Of a stretch of DNA of 64,000 bases, positions 1-11,192 are shown piece by piece; positions within the stretch are counted from its first letter, which is position 1; each line of letters starts with the position of its first letter. The stretch spans positions 124,001-188,000 of the forward strand of contig JAAVVG010000021.1 in the NCBI GenBank assembly GCA_012976225.1, written 5' to 3'. The translations under genes and the position numbers were made by a program. A model generated the notes under the pieces. That model was given only the letters and a program-made list of their open reading frames with translations, was not told where the DNA came from and searched no databases. The stretch is from Golubevia sp. BC0850 (lineage: Eukaryota > Basidiomycota > Exobasidiomycetes > Golubeviales > Golubeviaceae).

Positions 1-1
1 G

Positions 2-1733
2 GGACTGGAATCTGCTCTTAAGGAGAATGAGAAGAGTGGGGTGTCGAGTATCTATGGCTATGTGAGTTCTTCATCCTTCGATTGCATAGAGTACATGCGT
101 GAGAAATGGAGTGATAAAAGGGTCAAAATTCGATGGAATAGCTTGTGGAGAAGGGAGGCTTCGAGCGAGCTCTTAACACCGAGATTGACTCTCTGACTTC
201 TAACTTCCTTTCTCCAACAGGACACTTGTTCCAATCTCTACCCACAAATCAATGCTCTCAAGTCTGGAAAAGCAATCTTTACCCAACCAGCTGGAGTGGT
301 GAAATGTGCAGGAGCCCCTCAAAAAGCAATGTGGTTAGCTTTAGATCACTGGAAACAAGAAGGTCAATTCAAGCGTTCAGATTCTTCTACCTCTTCAACT
401 GGAGTCGAAATCACTTTCGCAACTGGAATGCCATCTATGTTTTCTGTACCAAAATACTCCGACATTCTCAATTCTCTACGTCAAGAAAGAGGAGTCACAG
501 GACTTTTCCAACACAATTTAACTTCAATCGATTCATCAAAAAAGGTAGCCACTTTCTCCAAATTAGACGACAAGACTGAAGTTTATTTAGATTACGATCT
601 TCTACATGTGACACCACCTATGAAAGCTTATTCTTTTGTCGCAGAATCTCCTCTAGCTGATAAAGCTTCAGGTTTCGTAGATGTCTCTCAAGCTACTACT
701 CAACACAACAAATATCCAAACGTTTGGAGTATTGGTGATTCTTCAAGTTTGGCAACTAGTAAAACTGCAGCTGCCGTCACTGCCGAAGCCCCAGTCTTAG
801 TTGGAAATTTATTGGCAAAGATGGAGGGAAGGAATTTCGAAGAGGAATATGATGGTTATACAAGTTGTCCTCTTTTGACTGAGTATGGAAAGGTTTTGTT
901 AGCTGAATTCACTTATGGTGGTGTTCCAAAAGAAACGTGGGTGAAAGTCGAAAAGCCTAATTGTGTTTTCATTCCAAGTACTGACGTCTCTCTTCTTCAT
1001 TCATCTCTACAGCTTCACTCCTCTTGGGCTAGACCAATCTGTTCCTCGAAGAGCTTTCTACCATCTCAAGAAGGACTTCTTCCCTTGGATTTACTACAAC
1101 TCCATGGTCAAAGGTACCTGGGCCGGACCAAAAGGTTTCCTCTCTGCTCCATCTACTTCCAGAAGTCTATCAACCTATACCAGACCAACCATCTCTTCTT
1201 CATCCTCAAACAAAGCCAGAAACTTCTCCACAAGTTCAATCGCTTCTCGTAATTCACCTTCAAGAAGACCTAGAGATCCACTTCAAACCGATTCTTCAGC
1301 TCAAAGGGCGACCTTAGAAGATGGAAGTTTCTTCATCTCAAGGCCACCTCCAACAGTACCATCTAATGAATCAACTGTCTTTTCAGCCCATCCATTCCTG
1401 TCCAACAACCAGAATACCGAAGTCTCAAGTTCATCAAGTTTCCTTCCTCCACCTCTAAAATCAAGAACCAGAAAAGTCTCAAGAACTATACGTAATGACC
1501 TTTCGTCGGAAGAGATCTCAAAACTTCAAGCTTTCAGAGAAACTGGTGCTTCTGTTAATGAAACTGCTAGAGAATTCAATTGCTCTAGTGCCTTTGTTAG
1601 CATCGTTGCTCCTGATCAGAGTGGGAAAGCTGGGGAATTGGAAAAGTTGAGACAAGCGGAGGAAAAATCTACTTGGGGTTGGAACAAGAGAGTTTCGAGA
1701 GAACTCAGAGGTGCTAGGAAAGAACAGTGGTGA
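2..1733 (+). CDS. Sulfide:quinone oxidoreductase fused in frame to mitochondrial ribosomal protein mL58 (5' end outside window)
   Basis: Three exons are visible: 2-61, 221-936 and 1013-1733, together 1,497 nt (499 codons, phase closed). The first part is the C-terminal half of mitochondrial SQR, a flavoprotein that oxidises sulfide and passes electrons to ubiquinone: 'GVVKCAGAPQKAMW', 'WSIGDSSSLATSKTAAAV' and the C-terminal 'AFYHLKKDFFPWIYYN' helix are typical. Instead of stopping after 'GTWAGPKG' (about 1130) the frame continues through a Ser/Thr/Arg stretch with no acidic residue (about 1140-1265, with 'SRSLST' and 'ARNFSTSS') into an MRP-L20/mL58-like domain (about 1440-1730; 'LSSEEISKLQAFRETGAS', 'AREFNCSSAFVSIVAPD', ending 'RGARKEQW'). 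The Met codon at 1104 lies inside SQR and is the last in the frame, so mL58 has no separate start. The donor at 937 (gtgggt) is inferred from phase and family sequence. SQR is sure, mL58 likely, and the fusion is direct from the sequence. Confidence 0.85.
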
Positions 1734-1999
1734 TCTGCTTGCTTGACTCTAGATGTCTCTCTTCCCATAGAATGTAGCTTTCTTACAATGAATTCCTTTG
1801 CACTATCATCAATTCCTTATCTTTCTTCACTGAAAATCAAAGCTTCGACTCGGCATCGCCATTTACTCTCTGACTTCACTCTGCTCTCTTGCTCTCTTTC
1901 TGTTCACGCGTAGGAAGGTATTTATTTGAAGGAAAGATCATACATAATGAGACATGGGGAATAAGTTACAAATTTGACCCGAAGAACAAAGCGAAGCTC
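1734..1999. other. Short convergent intergenic region
   Basis: 3' flanks of the SQR-mL58 gene (+) and the first 7TM gene (-). No gene is seen here. Confidence 0.6.
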
Positions 2000-4258
2000 T
2001 CATTTCTCTCGGATTCTACTATCTTCGCTTCCGCTCTTCGCTAAAGGCGAAAGGAATTCTCCCCTATCCTCTCTATCTTCCACCGAGCCTTGATCAGGGA
2101 TCCAATTCTCTCTCCAGATCCCACTTTCGAGTTCTTGAAAAGTTTTGACTTGACCGGCGTTGGCTCTGGTATTTCTCTCGAGGGAAGATAATTGTATCCC
2201 TGAGCGAGAGCCAGAAACGACTCCACTCGATTCTTCTTCTCTTTCTTCAGAACGGTGAGCGAGGATCTCGTTCTTGAGCTTGACTGGTAGAAGTTCAATG
2301 AGACGATTCATCGCTTTTGAGGTTTTGGAGAAAGATTGAGATTGAGATTCACTGCCACTTCTGCTTCTGGTTCCTCTTCTCATACGTCTCTTCTCCGTGT
2401 AGTTCTCCAAAATGGGTGAAAAGGCAGAGATCGATATGAGAGTGAAGGTGAAGCTTCCAGCCAGAACAATCAGATACTAGAGTGGGAAAGGAGATCCCCA
2501 AGGTCAGTGTAGGCTACTCGCAGTCTCGCAGTCAAACTGAACCTCCTCGCATGATAACTTACCATGATCGAGAGCAGAACTCTGGAAATGGCAACCTGCG
2601 AGCCTCTTGGGGAGATGCAGGTTAGCTCGTACATTCTTCCTGCAAGGAAGCCTGGAGAGAAAGGGTGGCGGGTCGAGGAGAAAGTCAAAGGGAGGCCCAA
2701 AAGCCCCTGCTCGAGTGTCGCTTTCGAAGACCACTCACCAGCGATTGCTGCACTTCCTGTTGCTCCGACACAGATTCCGAGACCCAGGAACATTATCAGT
2801 TTTATCGCAGAGCTTGAAAAAAGGAAGGGGAGAGAGGGTCGTCAATAGTGAACTGGGGGGACACTAGAACCCAATGTACTTGTATTTGGCATTCTACCAC
2901 CTTACCTGAGTACAACTCTTTTAGCCTTGGAAGTGATCCTCCCAGCTTTGCCATGCTCGCGAGCGCTTTCTGGTACTTCTCTTTTTGGGAAGTAGGCAGT
3001 AACTGTCTGCTCGTGCTCGTACATGCGATTACTATCCAAGCGGCATTCTTGAAGATGTCGGTTGAGAGAGCGGATCAAGCTTGACGATGGAAGACGGGGA
3101 CGAATAGAATAGGCAAGGTCATGAGCATCACAGCCTCCTGGAATACAGTGAAGTTCCCTCGAGAGATATGTTACGGAAACTCACTAACTTCCAAAAACGA
3201 CGACTAGCAAGGTAAAGAAGACTGCGACAATTGTCCAAATGAGAAACCCTAAAAATGACAAGGAAAGAGGTATGAGCAACTTGGAGGCTCCGGGATCTCT
3301 TGCATTGATTCAAAATCGCGGAACTTACCGATGGAAGAAGTCCTCCATGATTCTGCGAAGTCTCTCCAAATCACTGCAGCCTGGTCTCTCTCCTCTTCAG
3401 TCGGAGAAGTTGAGGGAGAAGACAACAGAAGCTCTCTAAAGGTCTCGAACTTGTGATAGGCTTTTCGCCACTTGAAGCCAGAGACGATCGCCAGAGGAAC
3501 AGAGAAGAAAGCGCAGAGGATCGGAAGCGCAAACGTGAGAGTGTTGACAACCGAAGCGGACAGGTAAGACGTTTCGGATGCACTCGAAGGAGAAGTAGAG
3601 AGGATTTGTCGGCAGGCAATGTATGTTCCCTGTTGAAAGACAAAGAGAATAACACGATCAGACAGGAGAGGTGGGTCAGACCTTCGCCTCCATCCTCCGC
3701 CCCCGAGATTGATTCGATACGCACTGCGACACTGAGATGAGCCCCACTGATGAGGGCAAGCCACGGGAGTAGAAGTGGGAAAAGGAAGTTGGCGGGGCTC
3801 AGATTTCCTTCCGACATCTCGAAGATCACCCACAACATCGCCTCGAAAGCACCGATGAAGAACAATTGGAACGTCGTAAAAACATTAGTTGTGTTGAAGA
3901 CGATGAGTTTTCCAGATTTATGATATTCGATCTTGAAGACCCAAAAGACTTTCTTGTAGAGCCTGGATATAGTAGTAAGGGCTCCTGTTGAAGAAAAGGC
4001 GTGATGAGGGTTTGACGTGGGCTAAAGTTAAGATGAGTAGAAAAGGGGGCAGAGCCGCGTAGTCACTCTTTGGAGGCATTAAAACTTACCAAGGAAGACT
4101 AGTATACAGAGAACTACGGTTGTGAAGACAAGTTGTGGATAGAAGTTTGAGGACAATTGAGGTGTAAAACCTTGATCTAAGAACTGGATGAGATCCTGAT
4201 CGGTCTCGAAAGGTGGAAGGTGCGTTCGAAAGAAAGAGAGTGGGTGAGAAGAACGCAT
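2000..4258 (-). CDS. Seven-transmembrane receptor-like protein, copy A
   Basis: Eight exons fit on the minus strand: 4258-4090, 3984-3725, 3629-3329, 3248-3185, 3079-2906, 2812-2739, 2651-2563 and 2476-2000, totalling 1,608 nt (535 aa, phase closed). The start 'MRSSHPLSFFRTHL' matches that of copy B. Seven hydrophobic segments follow: 'LVFTTVVLCILVFLG'; 'LFFIGAFEAMLWVIF'; 'FLFPLLLPWLALISGA'; 'LTFALPILCAFFSVPLAI'; 'FLIWTIVAVFFTLLVVVFG'; 'IKLIMFLGLGICVGATGSA'; 'IVLAGSFTFTLISISAF'. A charged loop of about 60 residues lies between TM5 and TM6, and a charged tail of roughly 135 residues follows TM7. A short N-terminus, seven helices, a long third inner loop and a polar tail resemble a G-protein-coupled receptor, but I see no Ste2, Ste3, Gpr1 or rhodopsin signature, so the function is unknown. 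It shares 'RSLxRHL', 'YELxxISP' and 'AISRxLL' with copy B. Confidence 0.8.
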
Positions 4259-5273
4259 CTTCTCGACGAGGAAATGATTTCCAACGAGATAGAAAGAGAA
4301 AGAAGAAAGGATGGATGGTTTTGAGAAGAAGAAAAGAAGAGAATCTTGGTCCCACTAGAATTTTGAGGGAAGGCATTAAGGCATCCGAGCTCCAATGCAG
4401 GCACTAATTTTAATGAGTTCGAGCTTACGCCAAAAAGAGGTCCAAATCCCTTCGGACAAACAGAGAACAACAAATATACGGGGACAGAATAGCGGTCCTT
4501 TGACAGCACCAGCAGCCAGCAGGAGAGAGTTAAGAACCTCGGTTAAGTGCATTTGACACCTTCGGCCAGAGTTCAGAAAACTGCCTTCAAACTCATTGGT
4601 CACAAGTTACCGGTTTTCGTTGCCCAGGGGCTTTATGACCGTTGATCGACTCTGTATCTCCCTCGATTGGCCTTCCGTCAGACTCCGTCTTTGAAAGCAC
4701 CTTCCCTCAGTCTCCTGTATTCCGCTCGATCTCAGCATTGGCCCTGCTATGATTCCCATGTATCGCCCGCCCAGCTCTAGTCTGGTTCCAGCCCTTCCGC
4801 GCCTCTCAGCCCCAGACGCGGCGTGTCGGCCACCCTAAACGCAACCCCCCCCCCCCGGGGGGGCCGCGGGGGGCATGCTCAAGACTAGCCCAGCTCCAGC
4901 TTTGCATCTCCCAGGCATACCTCGTTTAGAGTTAGTAGTTACCATGGAACTCACTAGCCTACAGCAGAACAACGGGAAAGACGGCGTGCTGTAAGCGCGC
5001 CATCGGAGATTTGATTGTTCTGAGAGGTTGGGATCTTGATTCTCGAGAGTGTAGGAGCAGCAAGTCCACAAGAAAGATGTTTGGCGACAAAGAGGAATGG
5101 ACAGGTTCCACCTCTCTCACTTCCTTGTTTATGTTATTGTTAAGCAAATTTTTCGATGACTGGCGTTATACATGAAGACATACAAGATGCGTAGGAAATA
5201 AGATATAGCAGAGCAGAGGTATGTGGATTCTAGATTCTTTGAGAGCGACAAGCTAGGTAGGTGATCATCAAAA
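4259..5273. other. Intergenic region between the two 7TM genes, with a pure G/C tract
   Basis: Upstream flank of copy A and 3' flank of copy B. I see no convincing gene. The striking element is 4845-4873: twelve C, seven G, then a short mixed segment ending in six G, a 29-nt G/C-only block. Short frames crossing it translate to Pro/Gly runs and were not called. Confidence 0.6.
4845..4873. repeat. C12-G7 homopolymer tract, potential hairpin
   Basis: Adjacent runs of 12 C and 7 G could fold back on each other. The run lengths may be inaccurate in any assembly. It lies roughly 590 bp upstream of the copy A start codon. Confidence 0.6.
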
Positions 5274-7718
5274 TTATCGGAACTCATCAGAGAACCGACT
5301 TGGAGTAGTCTTGATAGATGCAGCAATCTCCTTCGTTGGACTTTCTGCTTCCAATCGACTGTGCCAAGGATAGAGATCTTCTGAACTTTTCCTACTTCTT
5401 TGAATTTTGTTGCCACCTTGAGCACTTTCGGTTGGATCCGGCCTTGAAGAGTGATGGGTAGTGACCTGGGTTTGAATGGTCGTGACTTGAACTCCAGATG
5501 GATTCGATCTGGAAGAATTCTTCACTGGAGACAAAGGTATGCTGTTGGAGCGGTTTTCTTCGTCAGTTTCAGGTTCTTCGCTGCTCTCTTCTACGAAACC
5601 TAGACAAGTTCCAACTTTCTTGAGTCCTTTGGAGATAGGAGCTGGAAGAAAGCTGGAAGATGATCGAGTTTGATGATATCCTTCGAGAATTGGGGCAAAA
5701 GCCTAGAGGAGAGAAGGAAATGAGGTAGAGGTCAGCGAGGCTAGACAAGCGAGGGTCGTTTCAACCATCTTAGACTCACACTCGCTGTAATCAGGAAGAA
5801 CGTAAATCCGCCTACTAATCCAGTCAACCAACAAGCAGCTAGCAAGCAGCGACTGATGGCGAATTGAGCAGCTCCAGGAGAAATTAACGACAATTCATAG
5901 ATTCTAGCGCTGACGTAGGCTGCGAGGTCGAGAGGGAACAGAAGGGAGAAGATTAGTACACGTCCCCAACCCTTTTACCCAACCCTTTTCAACTCCAATT
6001 AATTGGCAACTTGCTTAGAGCTGGAGCCACTGTGATTGAGGTAGAAGTGGGCGGCACAGGGCAGAATCGACGAGACGGGGAAGACCTCTTTTCTCTCCTC
6101 CTCCCCATCACACTCTACCTGGACAGGTCTTTTAATAGAGAATGTCCAATTCGTCGTTCAATTCCTCGATTCTCCGGAATGGGAAGTAACTCACTCGTGA
6201 TGACTGTGAAGCCGATCGCCCCAACGAGCACTCCAACTAATTTGTGAATGAAAGTTTTGAATGAAAGAAGAAGTTTAGCGATGACAGACTTCAATTAAAT
6301 TCAAGTCTTCGAGTCTACTCACTCCCAAGAAACAGAATGAGCTTAACAGCAGAATGAAGTACAGCCTTCTTCGCCTTGTTGTTGATCGGTCGATTGTTCT
6401 GATCGTTCAGTTCTTTGACGTTATCTGGAATCTGACGAGAAGGATAGAAAGTGGTGACAGCGCCATCGAAAGTTGGAAAATTGATGGTGTTGAGATTGTG
6501 GTTATCACTCCTCAAATGACGTTGAAGGGATCTCATAATGAGAGCGTAGAGTAGAACGTAAGAGACTGTAAAGATGCAAGCCACGCAAGTCCACAAGGTG
6601 AAGACTATTCCAGTGGCGTGGAAGGAATGCGAAAGCGCCTGGAAGACTTGCGCTGCGGCTTCTCTCTGTTCGGGAGTTGGCATTGAGGTTGGATCTTGAC
6701 CTTCGATGAGAGATTGGAAGTGTTTGAAGTCGGAGTGAGCCGCGCCTAGAGGACGAATTGGAAGAAGAGAGACTCGTCAACACACACGTAAAGCTGAAAG
6801 ACCACACGTCAAGGAGAGGGGTAGTTGGCGTTCCAAAGAGCGAGCACTCGTCAAAGACTAAGGATCCGAACTTGATCGCTCCTTCGTCGCTGAACAAGGG
6901 GCTGTCGAACAAGACTAGCAGAGGCATCGTTCACTCACTGAATCTAATTCCATTGACGATGGTACAGGCTAACACTGCAGCCGCCACCACAAGAGGAGTT
7001 CCGAATGTGACCAAGTTCGAGGCTCGAGGAGAGGCGTTGAAATCCTGCGTTGCAACGCCTCCGCCCTTTCCCTTGGTTGGCAAAGCTATCACCTGAGAGA
7101 CCGACTGGAAAGTCCCAGCCGTACTGATGAAGGCTCCAGATAGCAAACAAATGAAAGGTAAAGGAAGGGCGTAAAAAAATTTCGAGGAGGAGAGACCAAA
7201 CTTGGAGGTTGCAGTGTAACACCAAACCATGGCGAGGAAGGAGCAAATGTAGACGATCTGAAAAACCACAAAGGAATTCGTCGAGTTGAAAGTCTGAGGA
7301 AAGAGAGTGAGGCGGGGTTGTTTGTTAAAATGAAAGAACTAACATTTTGCGTCGTGATCTCAACTCACCACCAAAGTTCCGTCGGCCTTTTGATCCAACT
7401 TGAAGATCCAGAAGATTTTCCTGGCCAATCTACTGGTTATCGTCACGATTCCTGTGTTGAGAGAAAACAAGGGATGGTGCGCACAGATCGGTTAGATTAG
7501 GAACTCTCCTCCTCTTCCTTCTACGACCATTTCAGAAGCTCATCGGTCTTACCTAAAAGGAGGAGAATGGCAAGGACAACAGTCGAGGCAATGATTTGAG
7601 GTAGGTAAGCATCTGAAACGGGAGGTTGGAAGCCATTATTTAGAAAGATATTCAGTTCTTGAGTGTTTAGATTTGGTAGGTTTTCTCGAAAATAGGAAGA
7701 AGAAACTTGAGATCGCAT
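5274..7718 (-). CDS. Seven-transmembrane receptor-like protein, copy B
   Basis: Seven exons fit: 7718-7553, 7451-7369, 7257-6939, 6745-6323, 6236-6195, 5919-5780 and 5702-5274, totalling 1,602 nt (533 aa, phase closed). The start is 'MRSQVSSSYFREN'. TM segments: 'IIASTVVLAILLLLG'; 'IVYICSFLAMVWCYTA'; 'FFYALPLPFICLLSGAF'; 'FGTPLVVAAAVLACTIV'; 'VFTLWTCVACIFTVSYVLL'; 'LILFLGIGVLVGAIGFTVI'; 'LLAACWLTGLVGGFTFFLI'. A polar loop of about 70 residues separates TM5 and TM6, and a Ser-rich tail of about 140 residues ('KKVGTCLGFVEESSEEPE') follows TM7. Length, topology and several blocks match copy A on the same strand 1 kb away, so this is a tandem duplication. Copy B has an intron between TM1 and TM2 that copy A lacks. 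The family is not recognised; a receptor role is inferred from topology only. Confidence 0.82.
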
Positions 7719-8450
7719 TGGAGAAGGAGCAAGGCAATGTGAGTAGTGGGTATACCGAGAAGAGAAGCTGGAAGAGGGGATATCTGAGAAGAGGTGTTGG
7801 GTATGTACTTGTAGAAGAAAAGAGGGAAAGAAAGAGGAAAGAAAAGAAAGAAGAAACCAGAAAGCGATGCGAAATGTTGATCAACTACGCTAGCGGGGAT
7901 CGGCCCAGCAAGATGCGAAAGCTTAAATCTCAGAAGCAAGATTGCATGGTGCAACCGTCTGACGCCGAGACTTCTTAACAGCATGTCCACATCCCTGTAT
8001 TTTTTGTCAAAGATGAGTTGGATCAGAAGTGAAAGCCATCTACGTCTTGTATGCACAATATGGAAAGGGTTAGAAACGAGAGGAAGGAAACCTCCAAGAC
8101 TCGACGATCGTGCCGTTTTTTCTCGACTTTCTACCGCGGCTGGGCGTTCCGAAACAATGCCTAGTGAGACTTTCATTTTCCTCCTCATCTCAATCTTGTT
8201 TCGAGCCGAAAGCTTTCACGTTATTTCACTCGTCCTTCTCAACGCTCGATTCCAATTTCCAAGTTCTCTCGTATCGCCCACACGATCGCCCGGAAGATCG
8301 GAGAATTAAGAAGTTCTGTTGTTACATCGTTACAGAGACTCGAGAAAATCCAAACAAGAGGAATTCCGACAAAGAGACACGAGCAAATGGTTTGGTGATG
8401 CCCATTGGTGGCATGAGAAGAACAACTTCCTGTTGTCACCAAATTTTCAA
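7719..8450. other. Intergenic region upstream of 7TM copy B
   Basis: Holds the 5' flank of copy B and the 3' flank of the ING gene. The 5' flank is purine-rich on the plus strand (about 7780-7860). Open frames here look like shadows, and no gene or RNA gene is supported. Confidence 0.5.
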
Positions 8451-11059
8451 TCACCTTTTCCCCGCAGTCTTTTTCCCGCCGGTCGTAGCTTTCTTCCCTT
8501 TGCCTCTGCCCTATTAGATGTGCCAAATGAAGAAAGAAGGCGGAAAGAGAGAGAGAGAGAGGTGGGACCAAGTCAGCTTGAATGAAGCAAAGAACGAAAA
8601 GCAACTCATTGAGTACTTACCTCTTTAGCTCTTCTTTCTAGACAAATATTACAATACCAAGTACCTTCTGGAGGAGATTTGAAGCCAGCACATTCCAAGT
8701 GGAACTGTGGAGAATGAAAAGGGTTAGAGGGGGGAGAAACGTGAGTCAAGGAAGAGATTCGAGGAACTAGTTAATTTGACAAGAACCAAGACTTGAAACC
8801 CTTTCTGAACCGAGTAGCAGAGTCTATGTACCTCTAGAGATCGACAGGGCCGAAAATGGAGGTGGCAAAAAAGTTGAACTACCCCCCACGCCTTTTTTCC
8901 TCCTTTTTTGCCGGTCCTTCGACCAACTCCTTTCTTCTTCGATTTCTTCTTCTCCTTTTGAGAAAAAAATACTCACCCATTCCTTTTCGCAATCATCATC
9001 ATCACAAGCCATCATTTCACCAAAACTGACTCTATCACAATAACAATACCTAGCTTCATCCGATTCTTCATCCGCACCATTTCCTCTATTTCCAGTATAA
9101 TCAGGTCCACCAGGAATTCTAGGACCACTATTATTTCTCCTTTCATTAAACTGAACACTACCATTGTTAGAACTACCATGACTTTGTTGAAAGTTTCCAG
9201 ATTGATTCAAACCACTTCCACCTCTTTCATTAGTACCTCCAACATCTCTATAACCCTCCCCATAATCATTTCCAAATTCATCTCTCTCGGCCATTCTACT
9301 TTCATTGCCAACATTTGAGTAACCATATTGATTAGAACTTGAAGCAGAATTAGGATGAGCGACGTATAGATTGGAGGAGTCAGCTTCATAACCTACGTTA
9401 TAACCATTTCCAGAATTCCTTCCATCCTCATTATAATCGTCGATGTAAGAATTCCCTCTTTCGGAATCTCTGCCTCTAGAACCACCTCTAGTAGTGGTTG
9501 AAGTAGGTTTATATCTTGGATCTTCTCCATTACCACCTCTTCTAATAGAACCATTTCCATTCCCATTCCCACTGCCTCCAGTTTTAGGGACATACCCAGA
9601 ATCCTCCACAGCCAAATTTCTATAAATTCCATTTCCAAGGGGTTTCTTTCCGGCCTTCTCCTTTGAAAGTCTTTCTTCAGCCGCCAAAGTCGCTTTTGAA
9701 ACTTTCCCACCAACTTGAGTATTGTTTGAAGTTGCAGTTTTCCTTTTCTTAGTTCCACTTGGTGCTGCATAAGTTTGATTCAAAGCATTGGAACCTCCAG
9801 TTGAAGTCTTCCCTTTTGAATCCATTCCAGCTCCTTTTCTCTTCTTTCCAGTTCCACTTGCAATCAAAGAACTGTTCCCAAGTGAAGCTCCAGTGAAATT
9901 TGCATTGTTGACATCATAGAGATTTGAATTCCCACCTCTTGATAACAAATTCGAAGAACCAATTCCTAAATCATAATAATCTCCTTCTAGGTTGAGTGGG
10001 TTTCCAAAGGAATCTAGATTGCTTTGAGATGGTGAGAGATGGTTTCGAAGAGATGGAACTGATCGAAGGTTTGAGAGGAGAGATGCTATGTAATCTGTGT
10101 GAGAGATGATCTTTGAAGAGGGGAAGGTGATGGGGAGAGAAGAGTGGGTGGGAGAGGCAAGGTGGAGGAGGTCAGTGATTGTTTCTGAACCCCGAGAGAG
10201 TCAGAACAAGAGAATCGAACTAGCTCAAAATGATGTTTGAGATGGGCGTAGAAGGAGCCTTTTGAGCATGGAGCTGCTCTGAAGGCAGAGTAGAGCTGAT
10301 CGGTTCAGATTCCAAGAGGCCATTTACCAAGTTATCTCTCTCAGAAAACGACTCAAGAGAGCGATTGTATTCAATCCAACAGGATCCAAGAGATAGAACC
10401 AGCAGAAAGAGGAGCAAGCCCACTCTCCTCCCCCCCCCCCCCAAAATCAAGCCCTGTATGGCCGTATCTTCCCTCATGCCATCAGAGCTCACCATCGCTC
10501 TCGTTATCGTTTCTGCTAGGTGGCTCCTAGTTAACAGTAGCTATCACTGTCTGTTGCATGCCAGGTCTATCCGCTTCTCCAACCTTTGGAGCTACAAGGG
10601 CCTGCTCCGTCCCTCTTTACTCACAGTCTCAGCAGTTGTGACAGCGACTCTGATCTTATCTTCACCTCCCATCTTATAACCTCTAGCTTCTTCTGCAACA
10701 TCTCTTAGTGCTAACAGCCTTTCACCTGGAGAAACGGATGGATCTTCTATGACTGCAGTCAGGTGCTGAAGTCGAGAGGTTAGGGAGTTCAGATGGGCTG
10801 CAGGCGGGAGAGGAAAGAGCACAGGAATGTGTCAGACAGTAGTGGAGAATAAACACGGATAGAAGAAAAAGAAGGAAGGGGGTAGATAAACAAGAAAGTA
10901 CTTACCACCTAAAACTGCGTCCAACTCTCTGAGATCGCTAAAGCTTCTTGTTAAATCTAAAGGTAGAGCGTCAAGAGCGTCTGCGTAAGCTGCTAGAGTT
11001 CTGAAAATTGTATCATCTTGAGCTGTCACTGCTCCAGATTGTCCTGGAAGTGGATTCAT
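8451..11059 (-). CDS. ING-family PHD-finger protein (histone reader of an acetyltransferase or deacetylase complex)
   Basis: Exon 1 is 11059-10906, with helix 'ALPLDLTRSFSDLRELDAVL'. Exon 2 is 10797-10625 ('LNSLTSRLQHLTAVIED' to 'EDKIRVAVTTAET'). Together they form the N-terminal ING domain. A further ING helix ('EYNRSLESFSERDNL') lies near 10328-10375, but its splice acceptor could not be placed. The long exon to 8977 encodes a Gly/Ser/Asn-rich linker with Lys clusters and the first half of a PHD finger ('RYCYCDRVSFGEMMACDDDD'), continued by the exon near 8620-8690 ('FHLECAGFKSPPEGTWYCN'). The last exon, 8510-8451, gives a Lys/Gly tail. The Tyr, Met and Trp of the ING-type aromatic cage that binds H3K4me3 are present. 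Yng1, Yng2 and Pho23 are possible orthologues and I cannot choose. The start lies 133 bp from the divergent TBCA gene. Confidence 0.88.
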
Positions 11060-11192
11060 TTTGAGAAGGGAATCAGTGAATGAGTTGAAGGTTAGAGTAG
11101 CTGAGTAGGAGGAGAAGAAGGTTGCAGCGATTAGAAAGTATATCCAGAGTTGCTTCCACCCAGCAACGACCAATCGACACTAGATTGAAAGA

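Noticed and set aside
1104-1733. Separate mL58 gene starting at Met 1104
   Set aside because: This Met is inside the conserved SQR C-terminus ('NSMVKGTWAGPKG') in the same frame. It remains possible as an alternative start, but a separate gene is not needed.
4835-5071. Pro/Gly-ending minus-strand frame across the C/G tract
   Set aside because: Low-complexity translation of the homopolymer, with no family match.
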